In this document: positions 11,605 to 22,755 of the stretch, piece after piece | Layout: the number at the start of each line of letters is the position of its first letter | Position numbering within the stretch: the stretch's first letter is position 1 | Source: Micrasema longulum | Taxonomy: Eukaryota; Arthropoda; Insecta; Trichoptera; Brachycentridae | Reading direction: 5' to 3' | Assembly: GCA_022494885.1 (NCBI GenBank) | Contig: JAGVSM010003734.1 | Span: 113,191-177,190 of the forward strand | Length of the DNA: 64,000 nucleotides | Made by a program: the position numbers and the translations under genes | Notes under the pieces: generated by a model | The model's database searches: none | Seen by the model: the letters and a program-made list of their open reading frames with translations, nothing else | Told to the model about the DNA's origin: nothing

Positions 11605-12513
11605 TCGTGGGTATACTGGCAAAAAGCTTTTACTTTTAAATCCCTGTTTTGAGAAATCAAGCATTTAAGTTTTGTTCCAATTTTACTCTTTTATATCTTA
11701 TTTAAATATAGTAAGATGTTAAGTGCTCATTAAGAAACATGTTTTTGATTTACCCGTTTCTTAATTTTATATTAAGTAAATTTGCTTTTAATTAACAAAT
11801 TTCATAAAAAGTACATGTTTTTGTAAAATTCTAAACATATCTAGTAAATTTTATCACTGTTACTCTCCAAAAAAAGAGACTCACTCTTGTGCTTGGAGAG
11901 TGACTTACTCTGTTTTAGTTGTTTATTTATAGGAGTTTATATAATTTTAAATACGAGTACATGAAAAAGAAAAATAAAAACATAGGATATACAAATAAAA
12001 AAACATAAAACAATAATACATTCATACTAATTCAAATTTTATGTTTTTTTTACACGTGTTCAAAAAATTTTATTAGATTAACTTAAAATTTATTTATTGA
12101 TATATTATTTTTAATAGTTTTTAGTTCATTGGGAAAATTATTATAATTTTTTACACCTTTGAAGACAAAGCTATTTTGACCAGGACTTGTATGGAATTTA
12201 GGAATTTTAATATTATGTTGGTATCTGAGTGACTTTTTTATCTCGGATTCTTTTATCTTTTCTTCTTTATAAATTTGTATAATAGAATTTATTTTATAAA
12301 GTTAAATATTTAGCTATTTAAAGCTTTTAGCCTGAATAATATACCAGTGTACGACATAACCTTAAATTTATTTTTAAAACTACAGATATATGAAATTTAA
12401 TATGACTTAGTGTATTTTGCCTTATTGTAGAGCGTTAAAAACTTTACAAAACTGCATCATTAAGTCAAATCCGCATATTTTCGAGTTAACGTTTTTTGCC
12501 AGTATACCCACGA
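11605..12513. mobile_element. TIR element (about 909 bp), TA-flanked
   Basis: The ends are exact inverted repeats: tcgtgggtatactggcaaa at 11605 and its complement ending at 12513, about 23 bp. The flanking dinucleotide is TA on both sides, consistent with Tc1/mariner-type target duplication, though TA is weak evidence in AT-rich DNA. No transposase is visible. The interior is largely occupied by a minus-strand LINE fragment. The element sits between two B half-arms, so it either landed in a fold-back B copy or replaced its centre. Confidence 0.6.
11795..12365 (-). pseudogene. Jockey-like LINE C-terminal fragment inside TIR element
   Basis: On the minus strand the region about 12260-12090 reads IKIPKFHTSPGQNSFVFKG followed by VKNYNNFPNELKTIKNN. 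The pattern (IP..., GQNSF, KGVKNYNN-P) is typical of LINE RT C-termini. A stop follows, then an AT-rich 3' UTR with a hairpin (ctctccaagcacaagagtg). The 3' UTR is shared with a plus-strand copy at 44.28-44.50 kb. It is truncated upstream and carries no catalytic motifs. Confidence 0.66.
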
Positions 12514-12780
12514 TATGTTTAAGCTCTTTTACTTAAAAAAAGTGAACATGAAGTTGAGAAAATATGGATTTTTAAACAACGGCAGAATGGTAAATTTTAC
12601 ACAGAGTGTAAAATTCCAGCCAATGATAGGTCATAAGCCTAGTAAATGTCTAGACTTCCATATTCCCTTCTCAAAAATGTTTTCTCTCTCTGTTGCAATA
12701 AATTTCGATCTATATAACTCCCGAAGGTGGAAATCCAGCCTGTCTACAAACATTTGGACATACTTAAAACGTTCAGTGTA
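12514..12780 (+). repeat. Repeat B, second arm
   Basis: The arm contains aatgataggtcataagcc, tagacttccatattccc, ttctctctctgttgcaata and tgtctacaaacatttggac. A short open frame across it (12515-12781) follows the repeat and is not a gene. Confidence 0.65.
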
Positions 12781-13477
12781 AGTTTATTTTGAAAACTTTA
12801 TATTTAAAATACATTACATTACAATTACGCGACACTTCGTAAGAAATAAAATTGCTTTAAATCAACATTATGGATAGCATGTTTTCTGTACAATACGTAA
12901 TTCAAAACTTACGCATGTGCTTGCGTTTAAAACTTTGTTTGAATGTTTCGTGAGATGTTTTAAATTGCTTCAATAAAAGGAAACAGATGGTACTACCATA
13001 ACCTCTAACGACAACAGCATTAAATAAATTGAACAATTTTCAAAACTTGAGTTTTCCCAAATCCGAGAACAATGGCTCACCCTTTTCTAGTACGGGTACA
13101 TAGAGGGTACACAATATTCTATATTACAGTTTCTGATTGATTACCGTAAGGGCAACACACCTGTTCAATTACCAACTGGAAGTAGATGGATAACGGAATA
13201 TGATAAAGAAAATTATATAACACATAATAAAGACGAAGAAAATAAGGTAAGGTGGGGTAAGAGTGAAATACTTTTTGTAAATTAAAATTAAACGCTCTCG
13301 CGTCCAGAATTTTGCTATTTTTCTTTTTTAATTTACCACAGGATAAAAGTATGTTTATTATTATTTAACATAAAGCTACTTTTTGCACCAAAAACATAGT
13401 GTTTTTAATAATAATCTAAAAATCTGCACGACTGTTCCTCTTGCCACGTTATAGGTACGGGGTAAGAGTATCGGAGC

Positions 13478-13668
13478 ATGTTTATTTATTTTATTTTCGC
13501 ACCACAACAGGCCAGGAGGCCCAATTGCAGTGGTGAATTACATCACAAAACACCCAGGCTTGAGAAAAATCACATTAAATTTTTGTGTTCTCACCGGGAA
13601 TCGAACTCGGAACCGTGAGTGAGTCAAGTGTCCTGACCACTACACCACGGAGGCCGCCTTACGCCACA
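13478..13668 (-). repeat. SINE-F copy
   Basis: On the minus strand: GCCTCCGTGGTGTAGTGGTC (A box inside), then GAGTTCGATTCCCGGTGAG (B box), followed by a short body (cacccaggcttgag on plus) and an (aaat)n tail at the left, from 13495 down to about 13478. A second copy is at 23.96-24.13 kb. This is a tRNA-derived SINE family distinct from SINE-E. Confidence 0.75.
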
Positions 13669-14389
13669 TGATCTTACGGAGCGAGAGCCAAGGCGTGCCC
13701 TAGTACCAGCACTGAGTAGGTGTCTTTACCATAGATAACCAAGAAGATAGGTAAGCAAAATGGTAGAAGACGACCCGGATTACTCTGAATTTTGGAGCTA
13801 AGAATCTGCCTTATAAAGGCCAAAATTAAGGGGGGATGACAAATTTAAGGGCCTCGAGGGGCATAGAGCAAACGCGAGTGGATGTCAGAAGGGCATCGCG
13901 TTGGAATGCGAGAGTATTCAAATCTACTGCACATGTAGAGTCTTTAATACGTAACTATGTTGTAAGAGTAGGGTAGCAATATGCGAAAAAATGTATTGGG
14001 ATTAAAGCGTGTGCTATTGTCCTTAATTTCATGGATTTTGATGGATGAGCTTTTGTTCCTCTTGTCCCGTAGTTACTCTCGCCCCCCCTGACCTTAATTT
14101 GGTGGAAACTACTTCGTGAATAATATATCAGTATACGTAAAGAAACTATTGTGTACTGTGAAGGCAAATAAAAAGTGTTTGCTTTCACTCGTATATCGTA
14201 CATCGGCCCAGCGCTGCTACTACTACTGTAGTGGAATGAAATTACTTTCATCAATAAGGGATATAAAACCACTTCAGAGGTTTTCAAGAGCTGTGGCGAT
14301 GTGGCTCTTGGACACGGTACAACGCCCTTGAAAACGTAATAATATTTCAAATAAATATTAAACAACTTTGTTTTTAACAACTTCTTTTT

Positions 14390-14705
14390 TATTTTTTCTA
14401 CCGATCGGTTTCAAAGCTACACAAACTTATTTATCGAGGTATACTTAACTAATGAATTCTATCCTATTTTATTTTTACAGTGATAACTAAATATTTCATT
14501 ATTGATACATATTACGTAGCTAGTAAGCCAAGTATTTTGTCGTATTGTTCTTTTTATGACTGGAAGTGTGAAGTAAAATGGATACGATTTTTATAACTAG
14601 ACAGGAGTGGACTAAAGGAAATATTGTTTATTTGATTATTTATTAGTTTTTTCTTATTATGAACAGCATTTCTAATTTTTGAAATTTCCAAGTTGTCTTA
14701 TTTAA
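14390..14705 (-). mobile_element. Family H element 2, one arm plus body
   Basis: It shares more than 250 bp with the left part of the element at 22.05-22.61 kb: cagtttcaaagctacac-like arm, cagtgataactaaatatt, acaggagtggactaaagg, aaatattgtttatttg. On the minus strand the arm carries CTCGATAAA, a short stem, then TTTGAAACCGATCGG, the H-family motif. The second arm is missing. Confidence 0.55.
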
Positions 14706-15099
14706 ATATCATAAATATTATATATCTTTTTTTTTACTACTAATATATATGTTTTTTGTACCAGTGGGAAATATGGTGATAGCGGGGTGGTCCACTGTCA
14801 TTCGAGAGAATAAAAAAAAAGCCAGTGATCGTGGATCGCCTTGCTGACGCTTCTTGCTGTGTTGCCTACGGGTGCGATAACCTATTGATACCACACACAT
14901 ACAACTTGTACCTATCTTGGTAAGGGTTTAACTACATAGATAGATGCAACAAAAACAAACATGTGAAAATATACATAGTACATTGCATACACTATTTAGG
15001 AAAAAATTGGTTTTTTTATTGTACACATTGCATATCATGATATTATGTGCTATGTGAATGTTTTTTTTTTTTTAATTTCAAATAAAAAATAAAGAATTT

Positions 15100-15950
15100 A
15101 TGAAAATGAAATGAAATAAAATCAAAGTAGAGTGAACTTATTTGGATTTTCCAAAAACGAAGCGCTTTATCATCAAATATGAAATTAAAAATATGCATGT
15201 ACGAGTTCATATTATGTAACAATGATTAGGTTTATATTATTTGTAGACAATTCTTGAAGAAAGTCAATTGTTCTTAAGTAATAACTTGGTGTATTATTTG
15301 GATATGTGCATCTTTAGGTGGTCGATAGAGGGTGAAAGAAAGAGTTAATTGGTGAAATAAACTAATTGGAGTTTTACAATTTATTATGCAATTAGTATAC
15401 AATCTTAGTTTTTATCTCATAACGAAAATATTTATTTTAAAAATAGGACCTTGGTAAAACTCAATATATTTTTCATTTAAAAATGGAAGACCTCATAAAA
15501 CAATATTTTAATTACTTTGGAAAGACGCACAATTCATTACTTTTTATATAAAGTATTTAACGATATAAAATGCGATAAATCTTTCCGCGGATAGAGAAAA
15601 AATAAGGCGGGATTTAGATTTCTTTTTTCTTTAATCCGGAAATTCTTTTCATGACGGCGTGAAAGGAAATTAATTCTGTTTCCAGAATGTACTCAGGAAG
15701 TGAATTGTTAGGCGATTTACCTGATAAAACTTTACTAAATAGAAAAATTAACATAGCGTTTACATTTCGACCATTTTTGTTGCTATTTTTGCGAAATGAA
15801 AAAAAATGTATCATTAACTAGACAATACAAAATTCAATTACTCCAAAGATAAAATGAGACAAAAGAATCAAACGAGCTAAGAACCGATTTTAATTTACTT
15901 TTATTAAACATCCGAAAATAAAGGAGAAAAAAGATTATCGATTGATTATT
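15100..15950. other. AT-rich interval, nothing assignable
   Basis: There are no recognisable repeats or coding motifs. A 66-codon minus-strand open frame at 15614-15814 has no family resemblance. Confidence 0.4.
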
Positions 15951-15964
15951 GTTCGCAAGAACAT

Positions 15965-16430
15965 GTGGCATTTCAATCATCATCATTATTCCATGTCCGT
16001 TCCCTAGTTAGAGCAAATGGTGTCCACGAAGAGCCTCCATGCAGCTCTTGTGCGTCCTTCCAAGTCAGGTTCGCGTTCCGAAGTTCTGACATAAACTACC
16101 GACGAACAGTCAGCAGTAGACGTCCAGGACATCGAGAATCTGATGCCTTTTAAAGTGGGTACGCGTGGTTAAGGCTCTCAGGAGGCATCCGCAGAATATA
16201 ACCCAGCCAACCGTATAGCCTCTGCTTGATGACAGTTGTCACCGGAGTTTGCTGCATCCGTTCTCTTATTACTTCATTCCTCACGAAGTCAGAGTACCGC
16301 ACACCCAAGATTCTACTGAGATACTTGTTCTCAAAACTCGGTATTTTGCTGTTTTGGGCTCTAGTGAGGTGCCACGATTCGCATCCATAGAGGAGAATAG
16401 ATGTTATGCAGGCGTTTCAAAGTGGTTAAT
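15965..16430 (-). pseudogene. LINE endonuclease/RT C-terminal remnant with GAT tail
   Basis: The minus-strand reading gives ITSILLYGCESWHLTRAQNS, then FENKYLSRILGVRYSDFVRN and VTTVIKQRLYGWLGYILRMP. This is the well-known C-terminal segment of arthropod LINE polyproteins (LLYGCETW, FENKCLRRILGIRY, IKQRRLRWFGHVLRM). Stops and frameshifts follow, with later traces (NLTWKDAQEL, SSWTPFAL). The 3' terminus is tggaataatgatgatgatt, nearly the same as the SINE-E 3' end. The RT catalytic core is absent. Confidence 0.78.
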
Positions 16431-16432
16431 TT

Positions 16433-16548
16433 TTATATTTTCATATATTTTCGAGAAACTTCGCCGCACAATAAAATGCTCTAATTTTTACCGCGTATGA
16501 GGAAACAATTTTTGTATCCATTTTCCCGTAGCGCTGAACTTCCGCATT
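16433..16548 (-). mobile_element. MITE-A terminal fragment
   Basis: The phrases taatttttaccgcgtatgag and atccattttcccgtagcgc, then ctgaacttccgcattg, match the terminal third of MITE-A in reverse orientation. It lies next to the 5' side of the LINE remnant. Confidence 0.6.
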
Positions 16549-16999
16549 GATTATGTGTCAAAAGCAATTTATGATCGCACGGCTAATCTACGTAGGTCCA
16601 GCTGTGCTCCAATCCAAACCCTTAAATACAAATAATCGGGAGAAATTAAAGACAATGATCTATATAGTCAACCGGATCATTCTTTACGAACATTAGAATA
16701 TTTGCGTGAAATTTTGACCACATCCTTAAATACATAAATATTTACCGACAAAATTGTATACAAATATTGAAAGTTTCGCACGAAAAATTTAGTTAAGTTC
16801 ATCGTTAAACATAGATAAATCTCTTAACGTACGACACCGTTCAAGTTTCCATGCAGATTAAATTAGTTTTAGAAGTTAGACCATCGATTTTTATCGACTT
16901 TCACACCATGTCTTCGTTGGTAGAGAAGAAAGCCTTAATACTCGTGAACCTATCGTTTTTCTCATTTTTTGAGATATAGTACCCTTCCGGGCCTGAGCA

Positions 17000-17620
17000 T
17001 ATTTTTAAAATATTTTTTTGTCATTCATTATATTGATTTCATTTTTTGCATAATCCTATCCCATAATGTTAAAATTATTAAATATATTTCTCCCTACAAT
17101 AATATACACATTTGGCTTTCCCCGCGTGCAAACAGTACCAGATTTAAAACTGAGGGTAAATTAAATAGTCCCTATATGAAAACTTATTCATCTCAAAGGC
17201 ACCTAATTTTTATAGACACCCGTGTATACAATATGCTCCCACAAGAAATATTATGCTTAACTGGAAACAAATTTAAAATTGGTACAAAAGAGTGGATTTT
17301 AAAAATGGGAAGGAGCCGGTTGGAGCAGCTATTGAGAGTTTTTGTGTGATATAATTTGTTTGTTTTCATTTTTAATTTACTAATCTATTACTTTCTGCCA
17401 GTTTATACTTTTTCGTGGGTACCATTTTTTTACAATTTTTTTTTCAGTTTCATATATTTTTTCAGTTTCATATACACTGACAGTTTAGATTTTAGTTAGT
17501 TCCATAATTTTTGTAAAATAATCATATTTTTATATATTACTCAATTTTGTTTTAATTATCTTTAGACGTCTCTAACAAATATGCTGCATTTTACATTTAA
17601 ATAAAAAGAAAATACTGTCT
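17000..17620 (+). pseudogene. Jockey-like LINE C-terminus
   Basis: The readable frame ends HLIFIDTRVYNMLPQEI, then TKEWILKMGRSRLEQLL, with a stop at 17349. The VYNxLP and K(E/K)WI(L/V) features recur in the copies at 50.6 (-) and 54.7 kb (+), which suggests one family. A T-rich 3' UTR ends near 17610 in ttaaataaaaagaaaa. It is 5'-truncated: no polymerase motif precedes it. Confidence 0.62.
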
Positions 17621-18049
17621 ACATCAGATCAGGTATTTATTTTATCTAGTGAGAATAGAACGTGCCTAATTATGTTTGCTTATATTTTAATTTTGCTTAT
17701 TTGTATATTTTTTACCTTCTTCACAGTTTTGCAAATAGATCATAATAATAATATGCTTTACTTATAATAAACGCAGATTTTTTTGGCATTATACTGAGTT
17801 ACAGTTTAATTATCTTTGATATGTTAGTCAGTTTACAGGCGTTCTTTACCACAAAAAAACGGATTTCGTGCTTTACATTTTACGTGCATTCCCCTTCCTA
17901 ACTCTCCGCTAACGGGTGACACGACATTAGATCAGTGTTCTTCAAGATGTCACAGTGTGAGCAGCGCGATGTCATACAGCATCTTCTCGCAACAGCAATT
18001 TAATTATATTTAAGTAATTCTTTTTTTTGGGAGTTGAATCCAGGTCCTT

Positions 18050-18420
18050 GTCTACAAAAATTTGGACAAACTCAAAATATTGTTGATAAATCCACCTGGT
18101 CCATGAAGAAGTATAATAATTAAATGAAAACAATTTTCAGGCGTTGCCTAGTATAAAGTGTAATAATTCAATTACAAGAATCTCACCCGCATAAATAAGG
18201 GTTTTAGCTCTTTAACTTCACAAACATCAACAGATGAAAGAATTGAAGAGATACAGATGTTCAAATATGGGCAGAATTGTGAATGTTACACAGTGTGTAA
18301 AGTGACCACTTAAAACCAGCCAATGACAGGTCATAAGCTCTGTAGGTGCCTAGACTTCTATATTACATGCTATAAAATGTTCTTCATCTCTGTTGTAATG
18401 TGTTATATTTAAGTAGTTTT
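18050..18420 (+). repeat. Repeat B copy, nearly full unit
   Basis: Reading from the left: gtctacaaaaatttggac, caggcgttgcctagta, tttagctctttaacttcac, aacatcaacagatgaaag, tgttacacagtgtgtaaag, caatgacaggtcataag, ctctgttgtaatg. It is a single full-length unit of about 370 bp, in reverse orientation to 9770-10292. Confidence 0.7.
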
Positions 18421-18781
18421 GCAAACATTACCGTGACAATCAGAACGACATTATGTATGGCATTTTAGCTTATTCAGGCTCTAAAAGGTTAAGCAGTCAA
18501 ATTGATACACAAAAAGAGTAAATCAGTTTTAAAAGGTTAAGTATATTTCTGTAGTTGTTAAACTTACGATTTGTTTTCCGCTTATTGCTCTGAAATCTTC
18601 CATGTAATCATTTGGGGTAAAAAACTAACCTGAAACAATCAAAATACAAAAATTAGATTTATCAATTTAAAAAAAATATGTACACTACCGTAAGTTATAA
18701 AGGAGTAACAATTAATATAAGGTCAATTAATATTTATTTTTAATCTGAATTTATTGCAATTACAAATTAAAATATTTTTTT

Positions 18782-18915
18782 TATTATAGAAATAAAAGAC
18801 GAGAGATACTTAATAAAGATACCACTCTCGAAGATGTCGCGAATGCGAGGAAACCGGTCACTGGATGTTCAAAATTTGTGGATTAAAGTATCACTCGTCT
18901 TTTATTTCTATAATA
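18782..18915. mobile_element. Short palindromic element with hammerhead-like hairpin
   Basis: The ends are inverted repeats of about 21 bp: tattatagaaataaaagacg at 18783 and its complement ending at 18915. The centre contains a stem tcgc-gaat-gcga followed by GGAAACCGGTCACTGG. The order gaaGA, stem, GAAAC, GTC resembles the H-family and hammerhead layout, but the CUGANGA box reads tCGAAGA. Total length is about 134 bp. Confidence 0.5.
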
Positions 18916-19529
18916 TTGAACTTTTATCAAGCATTTTCACTTACAAATTTAAATGTTCTCAATTAATATATTTGTCTAGCACTGACAACCTTTCGCGTAT
19001 TCAAAGACAAAACTCAAGATGAGGAAAATTGTCCTCAACATCAATTTATCATTTGCATATTATGAGATGAGAGTGTAATTTCGACGCCTTATTAAATAAT
19101 TACCAAAACACATTCCAAAAGTTTACACCTAACTAGAAGAGCCTCAAATAAACATAACTTAACATCACACCATCAAAATTTACTACTAAATCGGTGTACT
19201 TTTGTGTATTATTATATCAAAGCCAAATAAAATAACTTTATCCAATCCGGCAAACTATTTTAGAGTATTTTAATATCCTATTTCCTACAGCACTTAAATT
19301 CTTCATTAAGATGATCGGTCCTGATATTTAGAAACCGGTGCAAGTACTATGAAATATTGTGGTGAATCAATATTTCACGTCAATCTTTCCAACGCAATGA
19401 TAAAAGAACGCGTCAGAATTAATTTCTTCAAATTGTTTCAATAGATGTTCCCATAAAAATTATCTGGTATATGGAATTAATGGCTTTCACTAGAAAACGT
19501 TTTTTTAAAGTACTTTTAGTGAATTTAAA

Positions 19530-19935
19530 TTGGTTGAGGGAAAATATTTTTGAGAAGGGAATGTGGAAGTCTAGGCATGTACAGTCGATCTCGTGGTGCA
19601 GTGGTCAGCGCGTTTGCCTGCCATGCAAGAGGTCTCGGGTTCGATTCCCGACATGTTTGATGCGAAATATTTATTTAAAGTGTTTTAACACTAAAATATT
19701 TCATAGTCCCTGGACTGACACCTGAAGAGTAAGACTGATAATCTTTCCCTCGTGTAACAAAAATGATTAAGATACGGTGCGATTGTTTAAGTGTCCATTT
19801 TTAAACTTCCATATTCTCTTCTCAAAAATGTTTTTCCTCTCTGTTGCAACCAATTTTTATCTAAATAACTCCCAAGAGAGGAAATCCAGCATGTCTATAA
19901 ACATTTGAACACACGCAAATCATTGTTACTTTTAG
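19530..19935. repeat. Repeat B fold-back carrying SINE-E
   Basis: The left arm (ggttgagggaaaat, tttgagaagggaatg, gaagtctaggcatg) and the right arm (aacttccatattctcttc, tttttcctctctgttgcaa) are mutual inverted repeats. SINE-E occupies the centre. The right arm continues into ggaaatccagcatgtctat, as in other B copies. Confidence 0.66.
19582..19795 (+). repeat. SINE-E copy with clear A and B boxes
   Basis: The A box is tggtgcagtgg (about 19594-19604) and the B box is ggttcgattcc (about 19638-19648). This is the canonical split RNA polymerase III promoter spacing of a tRNA-like head. The body contains agtccctggactgacacc and aatgattaagatacgg. The 3' end is truncated: no GAT tail. It is inserted in repeat B. 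Confidence 0.78.
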
Positions 19936-20489
19936 TGAGTTTTTGTGCATGTTAGCTTTGAAACTAAACCTCGGAGGCTTTGGAGGATTTTATCAGTTGA
20001 TAAAGCTCAGAAAAATGACATACAACTGCATTTTTACTTATTTTTTCAAACTTTGTCATTTGGAGGGCTTTATCAGTATACCATCAATACAACATATTTT
20101 AATATTTATATTACAAACTAGATTAATTTAAATTATAACAGCTTAGCAAATAAAAAACTAAAACCAAACAAACATGTCTTGGTGGTTAGATACTGGTTAG
20201 GGTTTATTGTTTGGTCGATAAATCGATCAAAGACGATATTTTTTGTCACGGAATGAACGTTCACTGTCTGCCGAACGGTGAAGCTTAAATAGATTATTTC
20301 TGGAATATCTACCGATGGTTGTGAGTTGTGACAGAGCGGGTCGGGAATAAGCTTAAGCGGAATTGAATTCTGAAAATATTGCCAACCGTAGAATTTACTT
20401 TAGGTATACGGTGTAACACAAATTCGATAGCAAACTGTAAATAAATACTCGTATCTACGTATCTACATAAATATTTTATTTTCACACCT

Positions 20490-21069
20490 GTAGCTAAATC
20501 ACAAATAACTATCGACGTGCTAATAAGCGATGTGATAACAATTTCTCACCATGGTTGTTTATCGTATTCGCGATCACAATGGAACATCCGTGAACACCTA
20601 ATATTAAATGTCAAAATATTAACGTTTCGCGACGTATAATCCCACAGCGCAATCACATATTTAAATTTCACCGGTGTAAATATGGAAAATATAAAAAAAT
20701 GCTATTTCGATTTATTTATTTATTATTTATCATGCTATTTATTGCATTGAGCCGGCGGTTGGCAAGCCAAATGTCAAGAAAAGCAGTCGCCATAGTAATT
20801 GTAATTTAATTTGAAATTTTTTGTATTAAATACTCCTTACCATTTTGCAAATACAATATATTGTTTAGTAAACGCCGATTTTTCGCCAATGAACTATATT
20901 TATTTACGAGGAAAACAAAAAACAAACCGACACGAGCGTTGTCACAAAGATTACACACGCGTTGACTTATGACTGCGATAACTTAAGCATGTTCATTATT
21001 GTTCATTGTGATCGCTCAAATGCTTAGCATGTTTTTAAGCACGTCGATAGTTATTTGTGATTGAACTAC
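20490..21069. mobile_element. Non-autonomous TIR element (about 580 bp)
   Basis: Inverted ends of about 32 bp: left 20490-20521 contains aatcacaaataactatcgac; right 21038-21069 is its complement with two or three mismatches. Subterminal copies of gcgatcacaatg also face each other (about 20572 and about 21008). The interior has no coding potential. The superfamily is not determinable by eye. Confidence 0.65.
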
Positions 21070-21225
21070 TGATGATGGGGAGTTTGTGACTCCAGAAATA
21101 ATACGCGGATACTTGGATACAAATGTCAAATAATGAATTTTTACACCATTTCAATGGTGAATATTAAACAGTGTGTAAAGTGGCCACCTAAACCAGCCAA
21201 TGACAGGACATACGCCCTGTGAATC

Positions 21226-21886
21226 CAGAGTTGCTAACTCAATCCACCGAAATCCGGGAGGTAAAATTAAAAACAACTCAAATGAAATATTAGTCAGTAG
21301 AATGGGATTAATGGATAAATGCAAAATTTTTAATCATTTCCACATTCATTTTCACGAGAAAAGGCAGATGGAAAACACGGTTCTATGCGTGAAATAGAAC
21401 CAGAAAGTATACCTTTGTTTCATTATTGTGTTTAACACATTGTATATTATTGTTGATAAAGATTTATTATTATTATTATTATCCTGAATAAGGAAATCGG
21501 GTGGAAATAAGTCCGCCTCGTTCTGTAGCAGTTGGTGCGTTCACCTATCATTCTCGAGATCGTGGGTTCGATTCCTGGCAGGGTGGTGGTATTTAAACTG
21601 CAATGTTTCATTGTCCCAGGACTGGCACCCGAAGCGTAAGACTGATCACCTTAACTTACTTAGACGATTGAAACACGCTGAGTTTTTACGCTCAGTTTAC
21701 AAATTCAGTGCACCTATGCACCACGGGCTGCGCGAAAAAGGAAATGATGATGATGACATTCATGGTAATCATACAATAATAGATTCCGAGTGATTTTATC
21801 TGCATGTCGGGAGTCGGGAGATTAAAAAAAATATAAGCTTATTCCCGGGAGGATCCCGGAATTCCGGGAGGGTTCGCAATCCTATT
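21226..21886. mobile_element. hAT-like non-autonomous element (661 bp)
   Basis: It is flanked by tgtgaatc (21218-21225) and tgtgaatg (21887-21894), 7 of 8 identical; an 8-bp duplication is characteristic of hAT transposons. The left end cagagttgctaac and the complement of the right end (ataggattgcgaac) are similar but imperfect TIRs. Subterminal ccgggagg sequences also mirror each other. It holds a SINE-E copy and no transposase. Confidence 0.58.
21510..21775 (+). repeat. SINE-E copy nested in hAT-like element
   Basis: The head is gtccgcctcgttctgtagca, with B box gggttcgattcct at about 21563. The body holds aggactggcacccgaagcg and tgcacctatgcaccac. The 3' end is ggaaatgatgatgatgac. It is one of the better-preserved copies, including the GAT-rich tail. 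Confidence 0.78.
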
Positions 21887-22051
21887 TGTGAATGCCTAGA
21901 ATTCCCTGTAAATGTTTCTTTTTTCTTAATTGTTCTGCATCTCTGTTGTAATATTTTAACCCTTCGGTGCCAATCGACATATCTCTCGCATGGTAAAGTT
22001 TAACGGGAACAAAAAAATCATATCTAAAGCACTTTGTGGTTAATTATTATA

Positions 22052-22612
22052 ATAAAATAAATATCAAACAACTTTATTTTTTAACATTTTTTTTTCTACC
22101 AGCCAGTTTCAAAGCTACACAAACTTCTTTATCAAGGTATACCTAAGTAATGAACTCTATCCTTTTTTTTACAGTGATTTCCAAATATTACATCGATACA
22201 CATGGAGCTAATAAGTCAAGCCTTTTTTTATGTTGCTCTTAAGATGGGAAGTGTGAAATGATCACACGATCTTAAAAACTAGACAAGAGTGGACTAAAGG
22301 AAATATTGTTTATTTGGTTATTATTGTTTTTTTTCTTATTATGAATCGTTTTTAAATTTCTAAGATTTCAAAGTTGTGTAATATTAAAATTTTATTTTTA
22401 ACATGAAGAACTTTTAATCCAGTGTCTTTATCAAAATTATGATTATTTTCTATCACATGGTTTGTGAAAAAAAAAATAACAATATTAAAAAATTAAGAAA
22501 AATTATTATTAGTTAAGTATACCTTGATAAAGAAGCTTTTGTAACTTTGAAATCGGTAGGTAAAAAGAAATAAAAAAAAGTTGTTAAAAACAAAGTTATT
22601 TATTTTATTGTA
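22052..22612. mobile_element. Family H element 3, both arms
   Basis: The left arm at 22097-22142 (cagtttcaaagctacac, ttctttatcaaggtatac) is the inverted repeat of the right arm at 22516-22561 (gtataccttgataaagaag, aactttgaaatcgg). Flanking A/T-rich segments also pair (caactttattttt against the mirrored segment near 22595). The H motif (TTGATAAA, stem, TTTGAAA) is present in both arms. The body between them matches 14.45-14.70 kb. No ORF. Confidence 0.62.
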
Positions 22613-22671
22613 ACAGGAACATTTACATAAATATCGAGAATATATTTACCGTCACTACAAACTCTTTTTTA

Positions 22672-22755
22672 GAAAAATTGCGTTCTTATGATTTACAGAA
22701 ATGTTTCAACTTTGGCGGCCATTTTCAACGAGTTTTAAACAACTCAGTATTAGGA
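22672..22755 (+). repeat. Repeat G copy
   Basis: The segment gcgttcttatgatttacag, ggcggccattttcaacgag matches the complement of 10293-10375. A 67-codon open frame begins within it (22678-22881) but has no recognised domain and overlaps the repeat, so it is not called a gene. Confidence 0.5.

Larger units (their letters stand above)
21145..21965 (+). repeat. Repeat B copy interrupted by a hAT-like element
   Basis: The left part (aacagtgtgtaaagtggcc, agccaatgacaggacatac) runs to 21225. The right part (tgaatgcctagaattccc, ttctgcatctctgttgtaa) resumes at 21887. The interruption is flanked by an 8-bp near-duplicate. Confidence 0.62.

Noticed and set aside
13240..14110. gtaaggtggggtaagagtg and cgtagttactctcgcc-type motifs as ends of one transposon
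   Set aside because: The mirrored similarity is partial and scattered, so element boundaries could not be set.
13955..14380. 141-codon minus-strand open frame
   Set aside because: It has no recognisable domain, no repeat-independent support, an overlapping frame on the other strand, and an end that runs toward an H element arm.
19582..19660. Possible functional tRNA gene
   Set aside because: A and B boxes are good, but acceptor and anticodon stems do not close, and the sequence continues into a SINE-E body present at many loci.
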